Source: an uncultured Prevotella sp. (lineage in GTDB: Bacteria > Bacteroidota > Bacteroidia > Bacteroidales > Bacteroidaceae). Taken from it: a DNA stretch of 21,818 bases. Shown piece after piece: positions 1 through 7,354 of the stretch. Position numbers and translations under genes: made by a program. The DNA lies in the NCBI GenBank assembly GCA_900555035.1, contig USJX01000050.1, forward strand, positions 1 through 21,818, read 5' to 3'. A model generated the notes under the pieces. That model was not told the DNA's origin. It ran no database searches and was given only the letters and a program-made list of their open reading frames with translations. Numbering within the stretch: the first letter of the stretch is position 1; each line of letters starts with the position of its first letter.

Positions 1-89
1 AGATGGTTAAGAGCCCTAAGACTGGTGCTTATGTTTTCGATGAGAAGATGGTACCAAACGAGGCTGTTAAGGATTTCTTCAAGGACTAA
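1..89 (+). CDS. DUF4295 family small protein, C-terminal part
   Basis: The frame enters from the left edge and ends at TAA 87-89. The visible end reads MVKSPKTGAYVFDEKMV then PNEAVKDFFKD. From memory this matches the C-terminus of the roughly 50-residue DUF4295 proteins of Bacteroidetes, which are normally encoded just after the ribosomal protein genes rpmB (L28) and rpmG (L33). The ATG at position 3 is probably an internal methionine, because the family has about 20 more residues before this point. If so, the missing left flank should hold rpmG and rpmB. The molecular function of DUF4295 is unknown; a ribosome-related role is only suggested by its usual neighbours. A strong terminator follows 60 bp downstream, so this is the last gene of its operon. 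Confidence 0.8.
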   Translation, partial: MVKSPKTGAYVFDEKMVPNEAVKDFFKD

Positions 90-149
90 ACCTGTTTTTT
101 CACTAAGACGTGTTTAGACTCCTTTTGGAGACTCATATAAATACAATGG

Positions 150-188
150 GGTCGCTATACTCAGCAGTGGGTATAGCGGCCTTTTTTT
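150..188 (+). terminator. Rho-independent terminator after the DUF4295 gene
   Basis: Arms 151-160 (GTCGCTATAC) and 171-180 (GTATAGCGGC) pair over 10 bp with one G-T wobble. The loop is 10 nt, and seven T follow at 182-188. This ends the ribosomal-protein-type operon on the left. Confidence 0.88.
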
Positions 189-258
189 GTTTCCCTGAAA
201 ATTGAGCCTGGCTTCCCGCAGATTGGGTAGGGATTGATTAAATAAATCTGCCTTTTTC

Positions 259-289
259 TTTGTGTTTAGAGAAAAAAGCAGTATCTTTG
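259..289 (+). promoter_or_regulatory. Bacteroidetes-type promoter of radA
   Basis: The -7 box TATCTTTG is at 282-289, matching TAnnTTTG. A TTTG at 259-262 lies 19 nt upstream as the -33 element. Transcription should begin near 294-297. This rules out the upstream GTG at 262 as the radA start, because it lies inside the promoter. Confidence 0.75.
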
Positions 290-306
290 CCGAAAAATTG
301 CAGAAG

Positions 307-1788
307 ATGGCTAAAGATAAAATTGCATACGTCTGCAGCAACTGCGGGCAGGAGAGTGCCAAGTGGATGGGTAAGTGCCCTAGCTGCGGACAATGGAACA
401 CGTTCAAAGAGATTCGGATTGCTGCCGATTCGGGATCGCAGGCGGCAAAGAATGCCGGCATGACCATGAGGCATGGAGGGGCTGCCACCATGTTTGGCGG
501 ACAGCACTCTGACAGCGATGCCAAGCCGATGAAGCTGCGCGATATCTCGGCGATAGATGAGCCTCGCATCGATATGATGGACGAGGAACTGAATCGTGTG
601 CTGGGTGGCGGCATGGTGCCTGGCAGCATCACCCTTCTGGGCGGTGAACCGGGCATCGGAAAGAGTACGCTTACCCTGCAGACTATTCTGAATATGAGAA
701 ATAAAAGGGTGCTCTATGTGAGCGGAGAGGAGAGTGCTCATCAGATTAAGCTCCGCGCAGATAGATTGGCGAAGGGAGGTGTTGCCTCCAATCCGCTGGC
801 GAAGGGTGATGCCTCCAATCCACTGGCGGATGGCGAGACAGCCTTCGACCACATTACGATTCTCTGCGAAACGCAGTTGGAGAAGATATTCTCCCATATC
901 CAGCAGGTGGCTCCGGAACTCATCGTCATCGACTCTATCCAGACCATAGCTACAGACGATGTGGATAGTTCGCCCGGCTCGGTTTCGCAGGTACGTGAAT
1001 GCGCTGCATCGCTGCTGCGATTTGCCAAGACCAGTGGCATCCCGATTATCCTGATAGGACATATCAATAAGGAGGGAACCCTGGCAGGACCTAAGATTCT
1101 GGAGCATATCGTTGATACCGTCATCCAGTTCGAGGGCGACCAGCATTACATGTACCGCATCCTGCGAAGCATCAAGAACCGATTCGGAAGCACATCAGAA
1201 CTCGGTATCTACGAGATGCAGCAGGGAGGACTCCGACAGGTGAGCAACCCATCGGAACTGCTCCTCACCGAAGACCACGACGGACTGTCGGGCGTAGCCA
1301 TCAGTGCAGCCATCGAGGGCGTTCGACCTTTCCTGGTAGAAACGCAGGCTTTGGTAAGTACGGCGGCATACGGAACTCCGCAGCGATCGGCTACGGGGTT
1401 CGACCAGCGCAGACTGAACATGCTCCTGGCGGTGATGGAGAAGCGAGTGGGCTTCAAACTGATGGCAAAGGACGTGTTCCTGAACATTGCGGGCGGACTG
1501 CGAGTAACCGACCCTGCGATGGACCTGAGTGTGCTGGCTGCAGTATTGAGCAGCAATGTAGATACGGCGATAGAGCAGGGTTGGTGCATGTGTGGCGAGG
1601 TAGGACTGAGCGGCGAGGTTCGTCCGGTGAGTCGCATCGACCAGCGCATTGCTGAGGCTGAGAAGTTGGGTTTCCAGCACATCATCATTCCGAAATACAA
1701 CTATCATGGTTTCGACCATAAGAAGTATCAGATAGAGATTCATCCCGTCAGGAAGGTGGAAGAGGCATTCCGCTGCCTGTTCGGGTGA
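307..1788 (+). CDS. radA: DNA repair protein RadA
   Basis: RadA is a RecA-like ATPase that promotes branch migration and processing of recombination intermediates in the cytoplasm. From the ATG at 307 it has 493 residues. A zinc finger CSNC-x10-CPSC lies at residues 10-27 and Walker A GGEPGIGKST at 112-121. The RadA-specific KNRFG motif is at 290-294, and a Lon-like C-terminal domain follows. In-frame GTG 262 would add 15 residues but falls in the promoter, so 307 is preferred. The family is usually about 455-460 residues. Part of the excess is a repetitive insert at about residues 154-177 (LAKGGVASNP, LAKGDASNP, LADGE) just after the Walker A subdomain. The next gene, queC, is 95 bp away and unrelated in function. 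Confidence 0.96.
   Translation: MAKDKIAYVCSNCGQESAKWMGKCPSCGQWNTFKEIRIAADSGSQAAKNAGMTMRHGGAATMFGGQHSDSDAKPMKLRDISAIDEPRIDMMDEELNRVLGGGMVPGSITLLGGEPGIGKSTLTLQTILNMRNKRVLYVSGEESAHQIKLRADRLAKGGVASNPLAKGDASNPLADGETAFDHITILCETQLEKIFSHIQQVAPELIVIDSIQTIATDDVDSSPGSVSQVRECAASLLRFAKTSGIPIILIGHINKEGTLAGPKILEHIVDTVIQFEGDQHYMYRILRSIKNRFGSTSELGIYEMQQGGLRQVSNPSELLLTEDHDGLSGVAISAAIEGVRPFLVETQALVSTAAYGTPQRSATGFDQRRLNMLLAVMEKRVGFKLMAKDVFLNIAGGLRVTDPAMDLSVLAAVLSSNVDTAIEQGWCMCGEVGLSGEVRPVSRIDQRIAEAEKLGFQHIIIPKYNYHGFDHKKYQIEIHPVRKVEEAFRCLFG
766..837 (+). repeat. In-frame tandem repeat inside radA
   Basis: Three imperfect units lie in tandem at 766-795 (30 bp), 796-822 (27 bp) and 823-837 (15 bp, partial). They encode LAKGGVASNP, LAKGDASNP and LADGE. 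All changes are multiples of three, so the frame is kept. The unit core is CTGGCGAAGGG followed by GCCTCCAATCC. Confidence 0.85.
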
Positions 1789-1795
1789 AGATCTC

Positions 1796-1822
1796 ACGCA
1801 GATTTCGCGGATTACGCAGATT
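1796..1822. repeat. 9-bp triple repeat in the radA-queC gap
   Basis: Three 9-bp units follow each other: ACGCAGATT (1796-1804), TCGCGGATT (1805-1813) and ACGCAGATT (1814-1822). I know of similar CGCAGATT-type repeats scattered between genes in Bacteroidales, but cannot check here whether this is one of them. Confidence 0.7.
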
Positions 1823-1833
1823 TTAGTGTATAG

Positions 1834-1872
1834 TCTGAATTTATAAATATAATCTGATTTTATAAATATTAA
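1834..1872. repeat. AT-rich tandem duplication before queC
   Basis: TCTGAATTTATAAATATAA (1834-1852) is followed directly by a near-copy, TCTGATTTTATAAATATTAA (1853-1872). It ends 11 bp before the queC start, so it lies in the queC promoter or leader. No clean TAnnTTTG box is visible here. Confidence 0.7.
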
Positions 1873-1883
1873 GTTCAAAGTAA

Positions 1884-2537
1884 ATGAAGGATTCAGTAAT
1901 CATTGTGAGCGGCGGCATGGATAGCATTACGCTGCTCTATGACAAGAAGGACGAAATCGCCCTGGGTATTAGTTTCAATTATGGCAGTAATCACAACGAG
2001 CGAGAGATTCCTTTCGCCAAGATGCACTGCGAGCGACTGGGTATCAAGCATATCACCATCGATTTGGCATTCATGCATCAGTATTTCAAGAGTTCTCTCC
2101 TTGAGGGTGCCGATGCCATCCCGGAGGGTCACTATGCCGACGACAATATGAAATCTACCGTGGTGCCTTTCCGTAACGGCATCATGCTGAGTATCGCCAT
2201 CGGTATTGCCGAGAGCAACAACCTGAAGAAGGTGCTCATCGCCAACCATGGCGGCGACCACACCATCTATCCGGACTGTCGCCCAGAGTTCATCAAGGCC
2301 ATCGATGAGGCTGCCGAGGCAGGAACCTTCGTAGATGTTCGCGTGATGGCTCCTTACACCAATATCACCAAGGGCGAGATTGCGGCGATAGGCAAGAAGC
2401 TGGGCATTGATTATGCCGAGACCTGGAGCTGCTACAAGGGTGGCGAAAAGCACTGCGGAAAGTGCGGCACCTGCGTGGAGCGCAAGGAAGCACTGGCTGA
2501 GGCGGGTATCGAGGATACTACGGAGTATGAGGAATAA
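1884..2537 (+). CDS. queC: 7-cyano-7-deazaguanine synthase QueC
   Basis: QueC converts 7-carboxy-7-deazaguanine to preQ0 with ATP and ammonia, on the route to the tRNA nucleoside queuosine. It acts in the cytoplasm. The 217-residue protein has the usual family length. The PP-loop SGGMDS is at residues 9-14. A zinc-binding cluster near the C-terminus uses Cys183, Cys191, Cys194 and Cys197 (CYKGGEKHCGKCGTC). The start ATG 1884 places the PP-loop strand directly at the N-terminus, as expected. No other queuosine genes (queD, queE, queF) are in the window, so queC is separated from its pathway partners here. No Shine-Dalgarno sequence is seen, which is usual for this phylum. Confidence 0.95.
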   Translation: MKDSVIIVSGGMDSITLLYDKKDEIALGISFNYGSNHNEREIPFAKMHCERLGIKHITIDLAFMHQYFKSSLLEGADAIPEGHYADDNMKSTVVPFRNGIMLSIAIGIAESNNLKKVLIANHGGDHTIYPDCRPEFIKAIDEAAEAGTFVDVRVMAPYTNITKGEIAAIGKKLGIDYAETWSCYKGGEKHCGKCGTCVERKEALAEAGIEDTTEYEE

Positions 2538-2539
2538 GG

Positions 2540-2560
2540 ATGCCTTATATAATAAGGTAT
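2540..2560 (+). other. Small AU-rich hairpin after queC
   Basis: ATGCCTTAT (2540-2548) pairs with ATAAGGTAT (2552-2560) around a 3-nt loop, with one G-T pair. It starts 3 bp after the queC stop. There is no T-run after it, so it is at best a weak terminator or a 3'-end stabiliser. Confidence 0.4.
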
Positions 2561-2606
2561 AGATAAAAGTAAATGTGGAAATATAAAAGATAAAACATAA
2601 TTCAAA

Positions 2607-3716
2607 ATGAAGAAAATGATTTTTACAGCTGCTATGATGCTGGCATCAGCAGCAGCGATGGCTCAGAGCGGAACCTTTCGAATCAAGGGTAACGTAGAGG
2701 GGTTGCCAGATTCTCTGGTAGCTATGATTGGAAGAAAGACGGAAAACATTGAGGTTAAGAAAAAGAAGTTTGAGTTCTCTAAGAACTTTGATAAGCCTCA
2801 ATGGGTTTATCTCTGTGATCTGAAGGTCATCAAGAGTGGAGCATTTAGTGTCATCCCTGTCTTTGCCATTCCGAGTGAGACTATTGAGATGAAGGGTAAC
2901 TTCACTGGGGGTGTCGATATCAAGGGAGGTAAATTCTATCAGGAGCAGGATTTGATGAATGAGTATAAGGGTCAGGCTAACAAGGATATCAAAGCGCTCT
3001 GGAAATGGTATTCTGATAATGTGAATGACAGCAACCGCGATTCTATCGAAAAAGTTGTAAATGAGCGTATGGAACCTTTGCAGAAGAAGTATGCTGCCGA
3101 CCTTCTTGCTTATGCCAAGCAGCATTCCAATCAGGAGTGTATCGCTCTTCTCATCGACGAGCTGGACGATGTCAAGGATAAGGAGACTTTGATCAGTCTG
3201 ATGGCAGATAACGTCAAGAACGGTAGAATGAAGGCATACTATGAGCCAATCGTTGAACGTGCCAAGAAGCAGGCTGAGATGGAGGAGAAGGCTAAGGTGG
3301 TTCAGGCTTCCGGTGTAGAGGCTCCTGACTTCACTCTGAATGACATCAATGGCAAGCCATTCTCTCTTTCCAGCCTCCGTGGCAAATATGTTGTCATCGA
3401 CTTCTGGGGTTCCTGGTGTATCTGGTGTATCAAGGGTATGCCTAAGATGAAGGAGTACTACGAGAAGTATAAGGGTAAGTTCGAGATCCTGGGTGTTGAC
3501 TGCAACGATACCGAGGCTAAGTGGAAGGCTGCCGTTGAGAAGCATCAGTTGCCATGGATTCATGTATATAATCCAAAGGGCAGCGATGTGCTCAGCAAGT
3601 ATGCTATCCAGGGTTTCCCAACCAAGATTGTTGTGGGTCCTGACGGCAAGATTGTGAAGACTATCGTGGGTGAGGATCCTGCATTCTACACCTTGCTCGA
3701 TGAAGTTTTGAAATAA
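2607..3716 (+). CDS. Secreted TlpA-like thiol-disulfide protein with DUF4369-like N-terminus
   Basis: The 369-residue protein begins with a signal peptide (about residues 1-20, MKKMIFTAAMMLASAAAMAQ), so it should act in the periplasm. Residues about 22-115 look like the beta-rich DUF4369 domain often found before thioredoxin folds in Bacteroidetes. A charged helical linker follows at about 115-235. The redoxin/TlpA domain covers about 238-369, starting at APDFTLNDINGK. The active site is WCIWC with Cys271 and Cys274, and there is a likely cis-proline in GFPTK. Proteins of this type reduce or form disulfides in exported proteins; the partner here is unknown. No cytochrome-maturation gene is nearby. 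It ends at a strong terminator shared with the convergent mltF-like gene. Confidence 0.88.
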   Translation: MKKMIFTAAMMLASAAAMAQSGTFRIKGNVEGLPDSLVAMIGRKTENIEVKKKKFEFSKNFDKPQWVYLCDLKVIKSGAFSVIPVFAIPSETIEMKGNFTGGVDIKGGKFYQEQDLMNEYKGQANKDIKALWKWYSDNVNDSNRDSIEKVVNERMEPLQKKYAADLLAYAKQHSNQECIALLIDELDDVKDKETLISLMADNVKNGRMKAYYEPIVERAKKQAEMEEKAKVVQASGVEAPDFTLNDINGKPFSLSSLRGKYVVIDFWGSWCIWCIKGMPKMKEYYEKYKGKFEILGVDCNDTEAKWKAAVEKHQLPWIHVYNPKGSDVLSKYAIQGFPTKIVVGPDGKIVKTIVGEDPAFYTLLDEVLK

Positions 3717-3739
3717 AAGTTTGGCAATTATTGCCCACC

Positions 3740-3789
3740 ATATAATAATAAAGGCTTCTGCGGATTCGCAGAAGCCTTTATTATTATAT
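3740..3789. terminator. Two-way terminator between the TlpA-like and MltF-like genes
   Basis: A perfect 23-bp stem: arm 3740-3762 pairs with 3767-3789 around the 4-nt loop GATT. The GC-rich core AAGGCTTCTGCG is flanked by A/T-rich arms on both sides, so it can serve both strands. The stop codon of the minus-strand gene (3784-3786) lies within the stem. Confidence 0.85.
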
Positions 3790-5082
3790 ATGGTATTTCT
3801 TCTGATAATTTCTCTTTGATTTCACCGGTGCCCCATGAAAGGAGTCGGCACCTCTTCCGATATGCGGACCACGGCTGCCGCCACGATAGCTCTCGTGGAA
3901 GCTGGCTCCACCGCAGTACTCGCTCCAGCGGGCACGGATTCTATCCACGTAATCAGCCGTCTCGGTGCCTCGCATATAACCGTATTTCACTGCCGGGTCA
4001 CAATAGTAGGCTGGTTGCGACAGGCGGAGCACATATTCCCTTACATCACCCCAGTTGTGCGAGTTGCCACCATGCTTCCGGGTCAGTGCCATTGCATCGC
4101 GGATATGATGGAAGCCGCCATTGTAGGCAGCAAGGGCGAAGAGTACACGTTGCGTAGGGTCGCCCACGTCGCTGAAGTGGCCCTGCAGTTCCGCCATGTA
4201 TCTCGCAGCCGCAGCCACATTCGCCTCGGCATCGTGGATGGCACTCATTGGCAAGCCCAGGTGCGAGGCGGTGGATGGCATAATCTGCATCAGTCCGCAG
4301 GCACCCGCCCACGATTTGGCATTCGCATCGAAGCAACTCTCCTGGTAACACTGAGCCGCCATCAGTCGCCAGTCCATGCGAGCCGTTCCGCTGTATCTCA
4401 TAAAGAGATGGTCGTAGCGCGAGATGACACCCTTCGAGCGGTTCAGAAACGGAGAATATACGTGGCGGCGGATGCTGGCGGTGGAGAGCAGGAAGGATTC
4501 CTCCTTCTTCACCTCGGCTATCATCTTCGGCTTGAACCATCCGTTCAGGGTATCGGCAAGACTCTTGTTGCCGCCAATCACAGCCCACTGCGTCTTTCCG
4601 TTGTCGGGAGTCACGCCGCAGAATTGCAGGTCTGCTGCTTTGCTTTGGCGGGGCAGAGGCACGGCGATGATATCGCCTTCTCCCTTCTGCAGTCTCTGAA
4701 TCATCTCGGTGGTATCCTTGCATTCCTCCACCCTCAGCGACACGCCAATCTGCTGGGCGAATTTCTCGCAGAGCAGATACTGCAGACCCATGCCGTGGTT
4801 GTGATAATCATAATAGGTGCTAGGACCATTCACGGTAAGCATGATGAGCTCGCCATTCTCCTGGATATCTTCCAGCGAGAATCCGCGCTGTCGGCTGGCC
4901 TTTCCGTTGGCATCTTCCATGCCATCACCATCGGCGTTTCCATCCTCTTCAGAACCGTCGATACCATCCACTTCACCCACGGGAGTACCCCATGGCGTGA
5001 GCTCTTGCTGCGGTTTCTTGTCAGCGCAACTTGAGAGCAAAAATAGTGAATATAATGCGTATAAATATAACTTTTTCCTCAT
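3784..5082 (-). CDS. mltF: MltF-like lytic murein transglycosylase lipoprotein
   Basis: Predicted to cleave peptidoglycan between N-acetylmuramic acid and N-acetylglucosamine while anchored to a membrane by lipid. The 432-residue protein has a lipoprotein signal ending LLSSC with Cys19. Residues 35-64 form an acidic Gly/Asp/Glu linker (e.g. GSEEDGNADGDGMED). About 76-200 resemble a periplasmic solute-binding (SBP_bac_3) fold. The SLT catalytic domain begins near 235: CYQESCFD carries the catalytic Glu248 and Ser249, followed by AGACGLMQIMPSTA and AYNGGF. This two-domain order is that of MltF. The basic, Gly/Arg/His-rich tail after about residue 390 is not typical. It is a single gene, divergent from hisG. 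Confidence 0.88.
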   Translation of the reverse strand: MRKKLYLYALYSLFLLSSCADKKPQQELTPWGTPVGEVDGIDGSEEDGNADGDGMEDANGKASRQRGFSLEDIQENGELIMLTVNGPSTYYDYHNHGMGLQYLLCEKFAQQIGVSLRVEECKDTTEMIQRLQKGEGDIIAVPLPRQSKAADLQFCGVTPDNGKTQWAVIGGNKSLADTLNGWFKPKMIAEVKKEESFLLSTASIRRHVYSPFLNRSKGVISRYDHLFMRYSGTARMDWRLMAAQCYQESCFDANAKSWAGACGLMQIMPSTASHLGLPMSAIHDAEANVAAAARYMAELQGHFSDVGDPTQRVLFALAAYNGGFHHIRDAMALTRKHGGNSHNWGDVREYVLRLSQPAYYCDPAVKYGYMRGTETADYVDRIRARWSEYCGGASFHESYRGGSRGPHIGRGADSFHGAPVKSKRNYQKKYHI

Positions 5083-5090
5083 TGCGAGTG

Positions 5091-5098
5091 CAAAAGTA
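5091..5098 (-). promoter_or_regulatory. -7 box for the mltF-like gene
   Basis: On the minus strand the bases read TACTTTTG, matching TAnnTTTG, 8 bp before the ATG at 5082. The transcript leader would be almost absent. No good -33 TTTG is seen. It sits back to back with the hisG promoter. Confidence 0.55.
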
Positions 5099-5127
5099 CT
5101 AAAAAATTGAATATAAGCACGAAATTA

Positions 5128-5159
5128 TTTGCATATTCTAACAATTTTATGTACTTTTG
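5128..5159 (+). promoter_or_regulatory. Promoter of the hisGDC operon
   Basis: TTTG at 5128-5131 and TACTTTTG at 5152-5159, with 20 nt between them, fit the Bacteroidetes -33/-7 pattern. Transcription should start near 5165, about 23 nt before hisG. No his leader peptide or T-box can fit in so short a leader, so regulation by attenuation is unlikely. Confidence 0.75.
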
Positions 5160-5187
5160 CAATGTTTTTCAAACAAAATACAGAAAT

Positions 5188-6039
5188 ATGTTACGAATAG
5201 CAGTACAAAGTAAGGGTCGTTTGTTCGACGACACAATGAATCTTTTAGCAGAGGCCGATATCAAGGTCAGCGCCTCAAAGCGCACCCTCTTGGTGCAGGC
5301 AAGTAATTTTCCTCTCGAAGTGCTTTACCTTCGCGATGACGATATCCCACAGAGCGTAGCCTCTGGTGTAGCCGATATCGGTATCGTAGGTGAGAACGAG
5401 TTCGTGGAGCGTGGCGAGAATGCCCAGATCATCGACCGATTGGGTTTCAGCAAGTGCCGCCTGAGCCTTGCTATCCCTAAGAAGATTGATTATCCAGGAT
5501 TGCAGTGGTTTAATGGCAGGAAGATTGCCACTTCTTACCCTAACATCCTGCGCAACTTCATGAAGAAGAACAATATCAATGCCGATATCCATGTTATCAC
5601 AGGTTCTGTGGAGATTAGTCCGGGCATTGGTCTGGCAGATGGTATCTTCGATATCGTCAGCTCAGGTTCTACATTGGTAAGCAACAATCTTGCCGAGGTT
5701 GAGGTAGTGATGAAGAGTGAGGCTTTGCTCATCGGCAACTGGAAGATGGACGAGGAGAAGCATCAGATCTTGAACGAGATGCTGTTCCGCTTCGAGGCAG
5801 TGCGCTCTGCACAGGACAAGAAGTACGTGATGATGAACGCCCCTAAGGCAAAGGTAGCGGAGATTACCCAGGTATTGCCAGGTATCAAGAGTCCTACCAT
5901 CATCCCATTGGCCGACGAAGAGTGGTGCTCTATCCACACCGTACTCGACGAGAAGCGCTTCTGGGAAATCATCGGTAAGCTGAAGGAACTCGGTGCACAG
6001 GGCATCCTGGTAACACCAATCGAGAAAATGATATTGTAA
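5188..6039 (+). CDS. hisG: ATP phosphoribosyltransferase HisG, long form
   Basis: HisG catalyses the first step of histidine synthesis, joining ATP and PRPP. From ATG 5188 it has 283 residues, the length of the long form that carries its own C-terminal regulatory domain and needs no HisZ. The N-terminus LRIAVQSKGRL is typical. The family signature runs over residues 142-160 (E142, then GLADGIFDIVSSG). The HisG_C domain, which binds histidine for feedback inhibition, covers about 208-283. An in-frame ATG at 5107 would add 27 residues but lies upstream of the promoter and was rejected. hisD follows after 22 bp. Confidence 0.96.
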   Translation: MLRIAVQSKGRLFDDTMNLLAEADIKVSASKRTLLVQASNFPLEVLYLRDDDIPQSVASGVADIGIVGENEFVERGENAQIIDRLGFSKCRLSLAIPKKIDYPGLQWFNGRKIATSYPNILRNFMKKNNINADIHVITGSVEISPGIGLADGIFDIVSSGSTLVSNNLAEVEVVMKSEALLIGNWKMDEEKHQILNEMLFRFEAVRSAQDKKYVMMNAPKAKVAEITQVLPGIKSPTIIPLADEEWCSIHTVLDEKRFWEIIGKLKELGAQGILVTPIEKMIL

Positions 6040-6061
6040 CTTTAAACATTAATAAGAAGGA

Positions 6062-7345
6062 ATGAAGGTAATAAAGTATCCTGCAAAGGAGGAATGGAGC
6101 GAGATAGTAAAGCGCCCACACCTTGACGTATCGCAGCTTAATGCTACCGTACAGGGTGTACTCGACGATGTGAAGAACCATGGCGATGATGCCGTGAAGC
6201 GTTACGAGGAGAAGTTTGACCATGCCCATCTCGATTCTTTGGCTGTGACTGAGGCTGAAATCGATGAGGCTGAGCAACTGGTTTCTCAAGATCTGAAAGA
6301 CGCTTTGCACCTCGCCCATCATAACATTGCCGCATTCCATCAGAGCCAGAAGTTTGAGGGCAGCAAGGTGGAAACCTGCGCTGGCGTTACCTGCTGGCAG
6401 AAGAGCGTGGCTATAGAGAAGGTGGGATTGTATATCCCGGGCGGAACGGCGCCTCTCTTCAGCACCGTGCTGATGCTCGCTACCCCTGCCAAGATTGCAG
6501 GCTGCAGGGAAATCGTACTCTGTACTCCTCCTAACAAGGAGGGAAAGGTGAATCCGGCTATCCTCATGGCGGCTAAGATTGCAGGCGTGAGCAAGATCTT
6601 CAAGGCGGGCGGCGTGCAGGCCATCGGTGCGATGGCTTACGGCACTGAGAGCGTGCCTAAGGTATATAAGATATTCGGACCGGGCAACCAGTTTGTCATG
6701 GCGGCCAAGCAGCAGGTTTCCCTGCATGATGTGGCTATCGATATGCCGGCTGGACCATCAGAGGTTTGTCTCATCGCCGATGAAACTGCCAACCCTGTGT
6801 TTGCTGCTGCCGACTTGCTGTCGCAGGCTGAGCACGGCTTCGACTCACAGGTGTTCTTCATCACTACTTCCGAAAAGGTTTTGGAAGCTGTGAAGAAGGA
6901 AGTGGAAGTTCAGTTGGAGCGATTGCCTCGCAAGGAGATGGCGCAGACTTCGCTGGATAACTCCAAGTTCATCCTCGTTGAGAACGAAGAGGAGGCCATC
7001 GACCTCTGCAACACCTACGCCCCAGAGCATCTTATCATCGCAACTGCCGATTACGAGCAGCTTGCCGAGAAGGTGGTGAATGCGGGCAGCGTGTTCCTGG
7101 GCAACTATGCGTGCGAGAGTGCCGGCGACTATGCCAGCGGTACCAACCATACCCTGCCAACCCATGGCTATGCCTTGGCATATAATGGCGTGAACCTCGA
7201 CAGTTATAATCGTAAGATCACCTTCCAGCATCTCACGGAAGAAGGTATTCGTAACATAGGCGATGCTGTGGTGACGATGGCGGAGAATGAGCAGTTGGAG
7301 GCGCATGCCAACGCCATGAGATTGAGAGTTAATAGCCTAAAATAA
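6062..7345 (+). CDS. hisD: Histidinol dehydrogenase HisD
   Basis: HisD carries out the last two oxidations of histidine synthesis, from L-histidinol to L-histidine with NAD. The 427-residue protein is full length. Expected zinc ligands are seen: Gln255 and His258 in SQAEHG, Asp356 in ESAGDYASG, and His415 in the C-terminal EAHANAMRLRVN. The catalytic pair Glu322-His323 lies in APEHL. Motifs YIPGGTAP (124-131) and FGPGNQFV (205-212) also fit. It is the second gene of the operon, 22 bp after hisG and 9 bp before hisC. Confidence 0.97.
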   Translation: MKVIKYPAKEEWSEIVKRPHLDVSQLNATVQGVLDDVKNHGDDAVKRYEEKFDHAHLDSLAVTEAEIDEAEQLVSQDLKDALHLAHHNIAAFHQSQKFEGSKVETCAGVTCWQKSVAIEKVGLYIPGGTAPLFSTVLMLATPAKIAGCREIVLCTPPNKEGKVNPAILMAAKIAGVSKIFKAGGVQAIGAMAYGTESVPKVYKIFGPGNQFVMAAKQQVSLHDVAIDMPAGPSEVCLIADETANPVFAAADLLSQAEHGFDSQVFFITTSEKVLEAVKKEVEVQLERLPRKEMAQTSLDNSKFILVENEEEAIDLCNTYAPEHLIIATADYEQLAEKVVNAGSVFLGNYACESAGDYASGTNHTLPTHGYALAYNGVNLDSYNRKITFQHLTEEGIRNIGDAVVTMAENEQLEAHANAMRLRVNSLK

Positions 7346-7354
7346 TTTAAAAGA

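Noticed and set aside
262..306. GTG 262 as the start of RadA, adding 15 residues
   Set aside because: The extension runs through the radA promoter (-7 box at 282-289), and the RadA zinc finger normally begins about 10 residues after the start, as from ATG 307.
766..837. Possible CRISPR-like array
   Set aside because: The units are tandem without spacers, in frame inside radA, and vary by whole codons.
3835..5034. Open frame of 399 codons on the plus strand opposite the MltF-like gene
   Set aside because: The minus-strand frame has a lipobox and SLT motifs; the plus-strand translation has no family traits.
5107..5187. ATG 5107 as the start of HisG
   Set aside because: It lies upstream of the -33/-7 elements at 5128-5159; HisG proteins start at the LRIAVQSKGR strand, which fits ATG 5188.
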